From positions 228,972,641-229,036,640 of the forward strand of contig CM040126.1 of assembly GCA_022559845.1 (NCBI GenBank): a DNA stretch of 64,000 nt. The letters are read 5' to 3'. Numbering within the stretch: position 1 is the first letter of the stretch; each line of letters begins with the position of its first letter. The position numbers were made by a program, and so were the translations under genes. The stretch is from Amorphophallus konjac (Eukaryota > Streptophyta > Magnoliopsida > Alismatales > Araceae). The notes under the pieces are model-generated. The model searched no databases. It saw nothing but the letters and a program-made list of their open reading frames with translations, and was not told the DNA's origin. This document shows, one piece after another, positions 31,265-42,849 of this stretch.

Positions 31265-32148
31265 TACAGACTCTGTAGGGTGTAATGTGCAGTGTATAGA
31301 CATTGCAATGTGTAGACTTTGAATCCCTGCATGCGACCTCGATGTACAGACATGCTGGATGCAATGTGGTATGCATATAATGCAATGTATAGACTTTTGA
31401 GTGTGTGCGACCAGACAGTGTGCAGACTTGCTATGGAAATAAGCAAGGCAGACTGATGTGTAGACTTGCTCAACTCTATGGCGTGCAACTAAATGAAGTA
31501 CAGACTTGATGTTGGACCAACAAGACAATGTACAGACTTGACCAGCATAGAGAAGCTGAGTGAGACGCTGATAGGCTGGACACACTTCATACTCAGCTGC
31601 GAACTGAGCTAAAGAATGTATGGACTTGTGTTATGCAACCAGATAATGTATGGACTTGTGCAGACATGCTAACCAATGGATGTACAGACTTCATTCATGC
31701 AAGTAAGACAGTGAGCATGCATCGACTTTCATGAACACACGATGTGCATACTTGGTAGCATGCAATGTACAGACTCAAAGTGAATGCATGGACTATGCCG
31801 ATGTACAGACTTTGCATATGCATGAGACGCTAAGTGTATAGACTAGAATGAGACACAGCATAAGACGATGTAAAGACTTACTCATGACTGCCTAGACACT
31901 GCATGCGTGCTATAGCAATGTGCAGACTTGCTGACAAAGCGTTGTGTAGACTTGCGAGTGTCTGACATGCACAAAGACGCTAAGTAAGACGGTCCAATGT
32001 ATAGACTTCAAGTCCACTTGAGACGCTGAGTGAGACGGACCTCACCGGCTATACATACTTGAATGCGTGCTTGCAACACGATGTATAGACATTGCCTGAG
32101 ATGCTAGACGCTGTACCGACTTGCAGACAATGCATTCTGCAATGTATA
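31265..32148. repeat. AGACTT motif array in SIRE-A 3' LTR
   Basis: Repeated ATGTATAGACTT, ATGTACAGACTT, ATGTGTAGACTT and similar 12-mers at irregular spacing of roughly 20-50 bp, with unique linkers. A second motif, GAGACGCTRAGTGAGACGGAC, recurs between them. On the sense strand the core is AAGTCTRTACAT. Confidence 0.85.
32144..32148. other. Target-site duplication of SIRE-B, left copy (GTATA)
   Basis: GTATA before the TG of SIRE-B; repeated at 54139-54143. Removing SIRE-B and one copy restores the sequence seen in the undisturbed LTR near 63820. Confidence 0.92.
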
Positions 32149-33197
32149 TGATAGGATCGGTGCGATGGATTCAGAGGGGGGGGGTGAATGAATCCCACCC
32201 TTAAAAACTTTTCGCTCAATAAAAGACTAGAACATTATCAAGGCAAAACAGACAATCTGAAGAACAAGTTAAATTCTCTTTTAAACCAATGAGCAAATAT
32301 ATATAAGGCGCGCCTAAACAAACAACTAGCGGAAGCAGCACAGATAGAAACAAGAATGCTCAAGGCAACCTGTGAAGGAGGTAGAAGATAAGGAGCAAAC
32401 GCACAAGCCCAACCACACTGCACAGAAGATTTTTAGGTGGTTCGGTCACCAAGACCTACGTCCACCCCTCACTCCAAACCGGAGTGAGGCTTCCACTAGC
32501 TAACGCTAGAACAGCAGACTCAGTCTGCAAACAGTTGCTGCCAAACAGCTTGACCAGGGGAACAACCTCCCTCTTCCTCCAAACTAGAGGGAACCACTAG
32601 TGACTACCCGTCACTAGCAAACCAGAGACCGAGGTCTCTCTTCCTCTGAAACTCAGAGGGAACACCTGGACTTGCAACCCACAAGACCAGAACCGGAGAT
32701 GAATCTCCTTCCTCCAAACCGGAGGGGAACCCACAAGTGACAACCTGTCACTTGCAAACCGGAGACAAGTCTCCCTTCTCTTGAGACCACAAGAGGAACA
32801 CCGATCTCTAAACAGAGAATCGGAAAGCACAGTTGATCAAATAAAAGGAAAACAAGAAATAAAAATACAGCAATCGGAAAGCTGGAAACGCAATGTAAAA
32901 TGTAGCTCTCGCAGGAGCAAGTCTGGCTTGGATTTGATCCAAATGCCAGTGAGCAGATCTTCAGAAGAATCCTCTTTCTTCTTCTTCACGAACCCTCTCT
33001 CTCTCTCTCTTTCTCTTTTTATTTTTCTTCTTCTGCTCTCTCACTCTGTTTTTCTTTCTCTTCTTCTTCTTTCACACTCTACCTCTCTGCTCTTTTCTTC
33101 TCACTGTCGTTTTTCTTCTTCTGGATCGTGCAGGCTCCTTACTGCTTCTCAATCTCCTCTTCTGCTTCGATCAACCCTCTCCAGAGGAAGAGGCTTC

Positions 33198-33207
33198 ATA
33201 TATATAT
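33198..33207 (-). promoter_or_regulatory. Candidate TATA box of SIRE-B LTR
   Basis: ATATATATAT run before GAAGCC in element sense, 55-130 bp downstream of the three G-boxes. Conserved in the 5' LTR at 51811-51820. Confidence 0.5.
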
Positions 33208-33260
33208 CGGATGATAGCTAGGGCGTGTGGTCTTCATGATTCCCGCCCAGAGAGTTCCTC

Positions 33261-33333
33261 CACGTGTCAGCATTTCAGCAAGCTTCAGTACACGTGTCAC
33301 GATCAGGGCCATCTTATATTCTTGGATCACGTG
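33261..33333. promoter_or_regulatory. Three G-boxes in SIRE-B LTR
   Basis: CACGTG at 33261-33266, 33291-33296 and 33328-33333, also present in the other LTR near 51875-51950. The ACGT core is bound by plant bZIP and bHLH factors (established knowledge). Their place just upstream of the TATA-like run suggests promoter use. Confidence 0.55.
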
Positions 33334-33404
33334 CATCATTAACTTTTGCAAAGAGTCCCTGTCAGTCAGTCGAAGGGAGTATCAGCTTAAGACAGTAAAA
33401 CCCT

Positions 33405-35250
33405 GTACACGCTTCATTCATGCAAGCAAGGCGGTGCATGACTGTACAGAGTTGGTCGAGTGAAGCAATGGACGAGTGGACAGACTTGTTGAGACAATGC
33501 ATGACCAAATGATGCAATGTACAGAGTTGATGGCGTGAAGTTCTGAATGCATATGAGAAAGTATATACATAGACGATGAGTGCTCAGACAAGCCACCAAG
33601 CGAGTGCACACACTTTGTATGATGCCCAGCTAAAGCATGTACAGACTTTATGTGATGCCATCCGAAGCATGTATAGACTCAGAAAGCATGGAAGGGATTG
33701 TACAGACTTTGTCTGCGTGTAAAGACTTTGAATGCCTTCATGAGACCTCAATGTACAGAATTGATATGAAAGATAGAATGTATAGACTTGAATGGTTGGA
33801 AAGGATTGTATAGACTTCGACTTGAAGGAGATGCACATGTGCACTGAAGTGTGTACAGTCTTCACTGAAGGATGTTCAAACTTTAAGTGATGAAGTGTGT
33901 ACAGACTTTGCTGAAGAATGTTCAGCCTTTGAGTGCTGAAGTGTGTACAGACTTGTTTGTTCGTGCATGCTACAATGTGTAGACTTATGAACTGATGCAG
34001 ACTCATGCTGTATAGACTTTGAGAGCGTGCAAATAGTGTGCAAACTTGCTGTAATGAACGATGCCCAACAGCATGGTGTATAGACTTAGAATGCATGAGA
34101 CAGCAATGTATAGACTTCAATGCAAAGGCTGGAGTGTGACGGATGTATAGACTTTAGAAGACGAAGCATGCACAGGCCAACGATGTACAGACTTTGCCAA
34201 TGTGAGACACTTTACAGACTTTGATGCCCACATGCAATGTATGGACTTGTGTGTGCAGGGTAGACAATGTATGGACTTGCAGCACATGCAGGGCAGGCAA
34301 TGTATAGACTTAGCGATGCATAGGCTGGAGTTAAGCGAACGATGTATAGACTTACCCCTTGAAGAATGTACAGACTTTGAAGATGTGAGCGAGACAATGT
34401 ATAGACTTGGCCCTTGAAGAATGTACAGACTTTACTTCGTGCTAGCTACAGGACAATGTCTAGACTTGATGCAGCTTCAAGGCAACCATGTGTAGACCTT
34501 ACCGATGTATAGACTTGGTGTTCTGAACGTAGGTAAAGGTAAGGAATGTATAGACTTGATGAATGGCTTGCTAGCAACAGGACAAATAGACTTGGAAGGT
34601 TCAACGGTGGATGTACAGACTTCACCGATGTCTAGACTTAGCAAGCCCCAGGCGATGTATAGACTTGGCAAGCCCCAGGTCGATGTATAGACTTGCAGAA
34701 CAAACGATGCACATATGCCATGAATGTGTAGACTTTGAATAAGAAGCCAGGCAAACGATGTGTAGGCATGGCCAATGTATAGACTTGTAAGATGCAGACT
34801 TGTGCTAACTCTGTACAGACTCTGCGTGCCTGAAACAGGGCAATGTATAGACTTGCCACCAATGTAGTGTATAGACTTGATCTCAAGGAATGGCTGTACA
34901 GACTTTAAGCGATGTATAGACTTGGTGAGCGCCAAGCGATGTACAGACTTGGTGAGCGCCAAGCGATGTACAGACTTCAATGACTCATGCAACCAGACAC
35001 GTGAAAGCACAGACAATGTACAGACTTAGTGCAAACAGGATGTGCAGACTTGTGGCATGCAATGTCTAGACTTGATATGAAGGAATGCACAATGTCTAGA
35101 CTTGATATGAAGCAATGCACTGGCTGTACATACTTGAAGTAATGCATGCAGGAGATGATGTACAGACTTGGTCTTGCGACCAGGGGCTATACTGACTTGA
35201 TGTGCAGACTGTGTGTGTGTGTGTGCTGTACAGACTTAAATGCATGCACA
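33405..35250. repeat. AGACTT motif array in SIRE-B 3' LTR
   Basis: Several dozen copies of RATGTAYAGACTT-like sequence over 1.8 kb, mostly 25-45 bp apart, with variable linkers rich in GCATGC/CATGCA. Variants change the two bases before AGACTT (TA, CA, CT). It is not a tandem satellite, because the linkers are unrelated. Translated, it gives periodic junk peptides that I do not call genes. Confidence 0.88.
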
Positions 35251-35502
35251 GAACAGTTTATGCACATCAACTAAAACATCATCAAAGATCTGAGAGTAGA
35301 CAGAGCATTACCTGATCTGAGCATTGACCTTACCTGTCATGATTTGACTTTGACTTGGGTTGACTTCATGACTTGTGAGTCATCCTTAAACTTGTTCTGA
35401 TAATTTCTCATAATGCAACAGGATTATATCATCAAGGACGTAAACATAATGAGGTATAATATCTATCATCATCAAAACTCCAGAACCACAGGGGACACAG
35501 CA

Positions 35503-35517
35503 ATCTCCCCCTTTTTG
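35503..35517 (-). other. Polypurine tract of SIRE-B
   Basis: CAAAAAGGGGGAGAT in element sense, directly before the LTR. This is the usual SIRE-type plus-strand primer. Confidence 0.88.
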
Positions 35518-37726
35518 ATGATGACAATATTATGAGTCATTGCAATAGATTCATCATGATGGTTATGAAATACCATATAACATGCACCACAGATATGACA
35601 GAGTACATGAACATGCACCACAGAATAGCTCAGTCAGAAGTGAGCATGTAAAACACCATCAGAAGTGAGCATGTAAAACACCATGTGATGCAAGTGTTGA
35701 TTGATGCAAATGATGACTCACAAAAGTTCTCCCCCTTTGACAACATCAAAAAGAATGGAATGTTCATTGACTGTTGAAGGAGCTATTATGCAATGCTGTG
35801 AGTTACAGTCATCAAAAACTCCCCCTGACAAGATATTCTCCTGAATGAACATTGAACCACAGGGACATGCAAGAATTATCTCCCTTAGATGGACAGTGAT
35901 TGGAAAGAAGCTCAGAACATAAAGAAGTCAACAGTCAGGTCTGAAATAATTGTGTCCAATGTGAGAAAGGAGGCATTCAGAATGAATGAGAAAGGTTTTC
36001 AATGGGATATCAATTTCATAAATCTGATTAAACAGGTATTTCAGACTCTTCTATTATAGAGATTTATGAATGATCTTCATTGACAAGTCAGATCAGAATA
36101 TGATGTATGCAAGGCTTGTTCATAAGCTTTCTGTACTCATATCTGAAATCAATTTTTATAAAAGTGAACCTTGCTTTCATATTGACAGTCTTGTTTAATC
36201 TTCTTCTTTCTTACTCACTGAATTTCAAAGATTCCTTTAAGAGATGCAATCAATAGTATTGAAGTTAAACACATAAGACAACATTTGTTTCTGTCAAGGG
36301 GTTCCAATAGAATATTTCTTTTGCACACAATTTCAAATGATACACTAGATCAGCAATAATTTACATAACAATCTTCATGAGCACTTGAGTTTAGTACACC
36401 CTTGTAACTAGAGGATACACAATGTTTAGACGCCAGTATCCCTAGGCACTTGGAAGGACTAACTGTCATGCTTCATAGGAACAGAGATTACATTTACACT
36501 TCATGACACACTACAAATCATTTCTTTGATGAGTGAGATGTATTTCTCAGTGTGCATGCCATTGCTCTGCCAGATTATCAATCATTCTTAAGCAGAGTTA
36601 ACTATGGCACCTCATGACACAGTCCTTTGGACATGGTTTCTCAGTGACCAAAGTCATTGCTCTGACAGGATTTACCCTTAGACATGTTCCATATTCTCAG
36701 ATGTTTAAAAACCAATACTAATTTCATACATATCAATCAAGGAATATCATGATTTCAGAATTTTCAGAATTCAGAAGAGTTTAAAAACACAACATGAAAA
36801 TGTTGGTTAAAGTTTATTAAGACTAACTCAGATATTTTCAAGATATGTTCATAAGCAAACACAAGACATACATGAAACTTCAACCGGCTGAAAGTATCAG
36901 ACATTCATAGTCCTATATAATAGAAGATTCCTCTTTAAGTTGTTTTCAGATTTATGATCAGGATATGCACAGAGAAGTCTTTCTGAATTTTCAGGGAAGG
37001 CCGAATCATTTTAAAGGAGCAGCCAATTCAACAGATACCAATGGATAGGATGAGTGAAAATGGCTGATAACAGTTGAAGCAGGAAGCTGAAAGGTGTTGC
37101 AATGAATGGCTTAGATGTGATTTCAAGAGTATGAATAATGCTCCCCCTAAATGTATGCATGAGCTAGCACTCAAGATGTCGACACTTCTAACCAGTAAGT
37201 GTAAGTGCAGTGAGCTGACAGCATGTAATATATGCAATGATCACATGAATATTTAGACTGCTCTTCGTGCAACACTGACCTATGGTACCAGGTGGAGGAC
37301 TTGGTCTAAAGACCACCTCACACATAGCAAGCACTTCCAGACAGAATTCATCTGCCCTTTAGTAACTCACTATTTATATACCAAGAGTCATGCATGACAC
37401 AATGCAGATGCAGTTCTATATGCATCTTAAGCTAACAATATGCCACTTATATGCAATTATGATGCATGTGCATGTCAAATGTGTAGGTGAACATTTTTAA
37501 GCATGAGAGATCGTCCAAGCAACAGATTTATTCAATTCATCTTTTCAGATTTTTCAGAATGCAATTTAACAAATATCAACCAACTGCAATTGGCATATGT
37601 ATGCATCAAATGTAGACAACCTTTTAATCTCATGTATGCACAGATCACCTAGCAAGTGCATGATCAGAAAAGAATGCAAATGGCAGATGCAGTTATGGAC
37701 ATGTATGCATGAGATCTTAATTGACA

Positions 37727-37731
37727 TATTA
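37727..37731. other. Target-site duplication of Tekay, left copy (TATTA)
   Basis: TATTA before TGTCACGCC, repeated at 48421-48425 after GTTGCTACA. Confidence 0.92.
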
Positions 37732-39197
37732 TGTCACGCCCCGAGCGCGGAAGATACTCGGATATGCGCGACGAGCTTATATCAATCATGTCAATCAGAG
37801 TAGTAGTGTATTCGACACCAAAACAGAGATGCACAAAATAAAAAGATAACCCAATCCTTTATTTCATAATGGATAGACTATTACAAATCCAATACTCTAT
37901 TCAAAAAAAAAAAAGGAAAAGTACATAGTTGACTCAAGAAAATAGGAAAAAGACTAGATGACACTTGGAGAAGTTCTATCTCTTTCACTCTTGACCATTC
38001 CCATCCGATTGACTTCCCTCTTCGTCGGAATTACCTGAAAAGTAGGGAACACACGGAGTGAGCGAACGCTCAGTAGGAAATTATATCTCAAGCGCTTAGC
38101 AAGGGGTCTAAGTAATTACATTTTTCATGAATGTACTATAGCTATGCATGCTCGCATAAAACGACAAGATAGAGAAAGAATTTATCAATAAGACAGCAAG
38201 ATGAACTAGTCATGAGCTTTCAAGAAAAGATAACAGATATTCAAGCAAGTACTTTTTAGCAAGTCATGTCAAGAACTTTGGCTATCATGTATCAAGCAAA
38301 CAAGTAATTACCCTTTTTTTTCGGGTCACGCAAGTCATGTGAAGTCAAGTACGAGTCAAGTACAAGATTTGTGTGGAATGTCCAATCAAGCTAGTCATGC
38401 ACTCGGTATAATGCCAGATACCGTATCATTCAACTCCCATGGGCACAAGTACTTTCGGGTGCTCCTCGCAGGACCAGATCGGGCCCTATATGCGCAGGCA
38501 TTTATCATGTATTTTGACATCCACTCTTGTATATTTAGCCAATGAGGAATTTCAATAGTCAAGCTTGTAGACACGTAGGATAACTTTGATAGAATGGAGT
38601 CCAAAATACGACATTGGACATAGATAGGCGATAACAACGGTACAATCACGATGAACGATGAAACTAGGTGGAATTAGGTTCCCTTAACTCGGGTACCATG
38701 ACAAACAAGTATGAACATTCTTTTTATAGAATTGAGGTCCACATGAACAGTATATCAAAGGCAAGATACCCTCATTCTTATTATAGAATTAAGGTCCACA
38801 AGAACATCAACAAATGGCATGATATCATCATCCCATTAAGAATTCTCATGATATACTCTTTGCATATCATAAGGGCCGGTATACCATGTTTCTTTAGAGT
38901 GACATGGCATTCAATAGTGTAATGGGTTTTTAGGGTACAACCAGCTCAGTCGGCCTTGAGGGAATCCAAGGCGGCGAGGAGTCTTACGGAGGTCTCTATG
39001 ACTAACTTGCTAGTCCAAAGGAACGGAATGTCCAATGGAGAGCTTGTATGTCAATGAGAATTGAGGGTGATCGATAAAACATCATGAAAACGTGGGACTA
39101 TACTCACGGAGTGGAGATATAGTGCCGATATACATATATATAGATATACTGAAACCATCGTTTATCAGAAACCGGTAAAAATATTTTTACAGGAAAA

Positions 39198-39778
39198 TAA
39201 CGACTTAAGTAAAGTCACTACTCAAGTAATTAACGCCTTAGATAAGGGCGTTCATCTATTTTTCCTATTTTGCAGGAATTTCAATAATTCATTATTTCAT
39301 CAAAAACACGCCCTGTGCAGGGTCGTTTTATTTAAATTTGACGCCTACTCTTTCAGGCGTCCTTTTATTTACAATATTTTCACAGGATATATAATTTCAG
39401 GAGTTTATCAAAAACACGCCCTGGGAAGGGGCGTTATAATTAAATTCACGCCCTAGTATGCGGCGTGGGTTCAATAAGAAACGACCTGGTTCAGGTCGTG
39501 AATTCACAGTTTCCAGGAATTTTTATGAATTTCAGGATAATAAACTTTCAGGAGACAGGGTATATAATCATGACAAGAAAAAATAGCAGGACTTTACAGG
39601 TAAGTTCATGCATTACATTAGTTTCAGGATTTCATAGATATTTAATTTTTAAACGTGGGTATTTATTATTTACAGAAAATTGCATGAAATTGACGCCTAC
39701 AGGGAAGGGCGTCAAATCTGTAATTGACGACCTTGGGCAGGTCGTTTCTTTAAATTAGCGCCCTTGTCATGGGCGTTT
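39198..39778. repeat. Paired-arm module array, Tekay 3' LTR, inner block
   Basis: About ten modules. Perfect examples: ACGACCTG (39481-39488), loop GTT, CAGGTCGT (39492-39499); GACGCCT (39340-39346), 8-nt loop, AGGCGTC (39355-39361); ACGACCT (39727-39733), loop TGGGC, AGGTCGT (39739-39745). Arms differ between modules, but the second arm changes to match the first. Confidence 0.88.
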
Positions 39779-40053
39779 CTTTCAAGATATTACGGAAAAT
39801 ACTTTAATACTATATTAAACCATGTGCATGCATGCCATGCTAGTATATATTTTGAATTACTTTGTTTGGGCTACAGTGTCTTGAGAAAACCTACCTTGGG
39901 CAATAATCTGGATGGAGAAACGTGAAGAGATTTGATAAGAAGAACAGAGACTCCTGAACTAGATGGAACTGCTACTGAACGATGGCTTTGATGAAAAGAA
40001 CGTAGATGAAGAACACTTCGTTTCTTCAGGTAGAGAGCTTTTCCTACAGAGGA

Positions 40054-40064
40054 ATATATATATA
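40054..40064 (-). promoter_or_regulatory. Candidate TATA box of Tekay LTR
   Basis: Alternating TATATATATA near the middle of the LTR, conserved in both copies (47699-47709). Assigned on composition and position. Confidence 0.4.
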
Positions 40065-40443
40065 CGAAACATCAGTATTTTCTTCATAATACTTGACTGA
40101 AGGTAGAGGAAAGAAGAACTTACCCTTTTGTTCTTCACAACGTTAATCTTCTTAACCTGTAAGAAGAGATGAAGAATCATTAATTCTTCATGCAACCGAA
40201 AGTAATGATAAAAAGAGATAAGAAGAACTGCTGTTCTTTACGTACCGTAGCAGCAGCAAATCGACCAAATAGCTTTAGGGTTTGATAGTCAAGGGTTTTT
40301 ATAGGATTTCTAGAATCCTAATGGAGTTAGAGTTGCATTGGAAGTAACACTTCCATATTAGAATTATTACTACATTCGAACTCTTTCTCATAGTTATCAA
40401 CTTACCCTGGATAAGTTCCCGGTTCGAACGAAACTGGAATGGA

Positions 40444-40663
40444 ATTAACGCCTTATTCTAGGGCGTCGCATTTTAAATTGACGCCTTGTCAGACGTCGTT
40501 ACTTGTTGAAACGCGTCCACTCAAAGGGCGTTACGCTTTCTTGCCCTTTTTATTTATTTTGGTCGTTTGAAATTTGACGCCTTATTATTTGGGCGTCCTT
40601 TCTTTAATTCGCGCCTGGTTGAAGGTCGCTTATTTGTAAGGTCGCGCCTTTTCCTGAGGCGTT
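40444..40663. repeat. Paired-arm module array, Tekay 3' LTR, U3 block
   Basis: Six modules with arms such as ACGCC/GGGCGT, GACGCC/GTCGTT, GACGCC/GGGCGTC and GCGCC/GGCGTT, in AATT or T-rich linkers. The block lies near the start of U3 in element sense, upstream of the TATA-like run at 40054. It recurs at 48088-48308 in the other LTR. Confidence 0.82.
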
Positions 40664-40775
40664 ATTTTTATTAGAGTTTAATTCTTTTCCATTTCGGATT
40701 TTTATCTTTTCTTTACTTAGTCTTTTATTCTATTTTGACTTATTTTATTCTTTTAAATTTATTAGGGTTGCTACA

Positions 40776-40790
40776 CCCTCCCCCACTTAA
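40776..40790 (-). other. Polypurine tract of Tekay
   Basis: TTAAGTGGGGGAGGG in element sense, next to TGTAGCAACCC, the LTR start. This is the standard chromovirus arrangement. Confidence 0.9.
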
Positions 40791-40823
40791 AAAGAATTTG
40801 GTCCCCAAATTCATAGCATATGT

Positions 40824-42420
40824 TTACATATGGAGAGTGTAGAGTTCATACCTTCTAAAATAACTCTGAAATCGCTTCCTCATAGATTCCTCGGTCTCCC
40901 ATGTAGCTTCATGTTCTGAATTCTTATTCCATTATACTTTTAGCATGGAAATAGCCTTATTCCTTAGGGTTCGTACTTCTCGATCTAGTATTCTTATGGG
41001 CTTCTGCTTGTATGTGAGATCCTTCCGGATTACTAGATTTCCATGCTCAATAATATGTGATGGATCATGCACATACTTCTTCAACATAGATATGTGGAAC
41101 ACATCATGTACTTCGGACAGTTGAGGTGGCAATGCGATGCGATAAGCAACCTCGCCAACTCTTTCTAGTATCTCAAAAGATCCGATAAATCTTGGTGTAA
41201 GCTTGCCCTTACCACCAAATCTTCGTATTCCACGTCCAGGCGATATCTTGAGAAATACATGATCTCCAACTTGGAATTCAAGATCTCTTCTTCTTGTGTC
41301 AGCATAAGCCTTTTGTCTAGACTGAGCAACTTGCAGTCTTTCTCTGATTAATTGTATCTTCTCGGTAGTGTCCCTTACCATGTCTGGACCTAACAGTTGT
41401 TTCTCTCCAACTTCGTCCCAGCATAAGGGTGATCGGCAACTCCTTCCGTATAAGGCTTCAAAAGGTGCCATTTGTATACTTGCCTGGTAGCTATTATTGT
41501 ATGCAAATTCGACCAGAGGCAAGTGATCGTGCCAGTTTCCACCAAAATCAGTAATGCATGCTCTTAGCATATCCTCGACTACTTGATTGGTTCTCTCGGT
41601 CTGACCATCCGTTTGAGGATGAAAGGCTGTGCTAAAGTTAAGTCTCGTTCCCAACGAATGTTGTAGTCCTTTCCAAAAATGAGAAGTAAAACGGGGATCT
41701 CTGTCAGACACGATTGAAACAGGAATACCATGTAATCTGACTATTTCCTTGATGTATAGTGCATCTAAGACATCAACTGACCATCGACTCTTGATTGGCA
41801 AGAAATGCGCTGATTTAGTCAATCGGTCAATGATAACCCATATTCCATCATGTCCTCTTTTTGATTTAGATAAACCCATGATGAAATCCATACCAATATC
41901 CTCCCACTTCCATTTAGGGATATCTAGAGGATGTAGTTTTCCAGCAGGCTTTTGGTGTTCCGCCTTGACTTGTTGGCACGTGAGACAGCGTGATACGTAG
42001 TCCGCTATTTCTCTTTTCATGTTGGGCCACCAAAAATTTCTTTTTACATCTTGGTACATTTTGGTAGATCCAGGATGAATCGTATACCTTGACCTATGAG
42101 CTTCATCTAAGACCTTCTTCTTCAATTCTGGGCAGTCCGGTATACAAGTTCTATTCTTGAACATTAATCTTCCATCAGAAGCTAATTGGAAATCCGATTG
42201 TCCTTCTAATCTGCCCTTGATTTCTACTAATGTAGGATCATCATTCTGAAGTGCTTGTATTTCAGACAATAAATCTGACTGTATGCTTACATGAGATAAT
42301 GTGACACATCTAGGGTCCGTGTCCATGCTTATATTGAGTTCAGAGAATTGTTCCAGCAATTTCATTCTTGAATCATACAATTGGCTAACAGTGCTCTCGG
42401 CTTTCGACTAAGGGCATCTG
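40824..42420 (-). pseudogene. pol: Tekay integrase with chromodomain-type tail
   Basis: HHCC finger (CLTCQQVKAEHQKPAG), D in GMDFIMGLSK, D in IVSDRDPRF and E in GQTERTNQVVED are intact, followed by a GPY-type module (LTPRFIGSFEILERVGEVAY) and VHDVFHISMLKKYV. The C-terminal tail matches the group II chromodomain of Tekay/Del elements (LDREVRTLRNKAISM, then EHEATWETEESMRKRF). A TAA at 40932-40934 cuts the tail at an expected Gln. The natural stop is at 40824. Such tails are thought to direct insertion into heterochromatin, which fits an insertion inside another element. Confidence 0.9.
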
Positions 42421-42849
42421 CTACTTGATTACCCTTTCGGGATGATATTGTATATTGAAATCGAAGTCCTTGAGATATTCTAGCCAGCGTCTTTGTCTCA
42501 TGTTTAGTTCCTTCTGTGAGAAAAGATATTTGAGACTCTTGTGATCGGAGTATACAGTAAACTGTACTCCATAAAGATAATGTCTCCATATTTTGAGTGC
42601 AAATACTACCGCGGCCAATTCTAAGTCATGGACGGGGTAGTTCTCTTCATGCTTCTTTAATTGACGAGAAGAGTAGGCTATAACCTTCCCTTGTTGCATT
42701 AGAACACACCCGAGGCCAATGCCAGAAGCATCAGTGTATACCTCGAACTTTTCTCCTTCAATTGGCAATGCTAAGATAGGAGCTGTAGTAATATGATCCT
42801 TGAGAGTTTGGAAGCTTCTTTCACATTCCTCATCCCATTCATAACGGAT
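42421..42849 (-). pseudogene. pol: Tekay RNase H
   Basis: Ty3-type RNase H with [26 protein letters not shown] and [11 protein letters not shown]. The frame breaks near 42435: the last acidic motif (VADALSRK) is in the neighbouring frame, consistent with loss of one base just before it. The TAG at 42850 upstream separates it from RT. Confidence 0.88.

Larger units (their letters stand above)
30238..32148 (-). repeat. SIRE-A 3' LTR, part A
   Basis: Starts TGTTGTGTTAGATGG and matches 61916 to about 63825 nearly base for base. It is interrupted at 32148/32149 by SIRE-B and resumes at 54144. The intact LTR would be about 2.5 kb. It contains the core promoter region (30960-31190) and the start of an AGACTT motif array (31265-32148). 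Confidence 0.92.
32149..35502 (-). repeat. SIRE-B 3' LTR (3354 bp)
   Basis: Starts TGATAGGATCGGTGC and ends GGGGACACAGCA; matched by 50758-54138. It holds an AGACTT array (about 33405-35250), three CACGTG boxes (33261, 33291, 33328) and a TATATATA core (about 33198-33207), in that order in element sense. The promoter part (GATCGTGCAGGCTC, then AGAGGAAGAGG) is related to that of SIRE-A, so the two LTR families share ancestry. Confidence 0.95.
35503..37731 (-). other. SIRE-B noncoding 3' region with extra polypurine-like sites
   Basis: 2.2 kb with no long open frame. Besides the LTR-adjacent tract, CTCCCCC sites occur near 35728-35738, 35818-35826 and 37141-37148. A repeated GACGCCAGTATCCCTAG-type sequence at 36430 is shared with the SIRE-A 3' region (55420, 55525). 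Confidence 0.75.
37732..40775 (-). repeat. Tekay 3' LTR (3044 bp)
   Basis: Plus-strand TGTCACGCCCCGAGCG to GGGTTGCTACA. It matches 45379-48420. In element sense, U3 begins at 40775 and carries paired-arm modules at 40444-40663. A TATATATATA run follows at 40054-40064, with a second module array at 39198-39778 downstream. The remainder has no gene. Confidence 0.95.

Noticed and set aside
31243..35016. Many minus-strand open frames of 60-180 codons with repeated SLYI, KSIHR, QVYTS words, as in a repeat protein family
   Set aside because: They are translations of the AGACTT array in SIRE LTRs. The same words appear in several frames and both LTR copies, starts are arbitrary, and frames break between LTR copies.
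33405..35250. CRISPR-like array (short repeat, variable spacers of 25-45 bp)
   Set aside because: The repeat is only about 12 bp and degenerate, spacing is irregular, no cas genes exist and the host is a plant; it lies wholly inside an LTR.
35503..37731. Envelope-like gene downstream of gag-pol in the SIRE elements
   Set aside because: No frame longer than about 70 codons in 35503-37731 or 54743-56314, and no signal peptide or membrane segment pattern.
39198..39778. Row of bacterial-type rho-independent terminators (hairpin plus T-run)
   Set aside because: Plant nuclear DNA inside an LTR; T-runs are short and often absent. The inverted repeats are real but the terminator reading is not supported.
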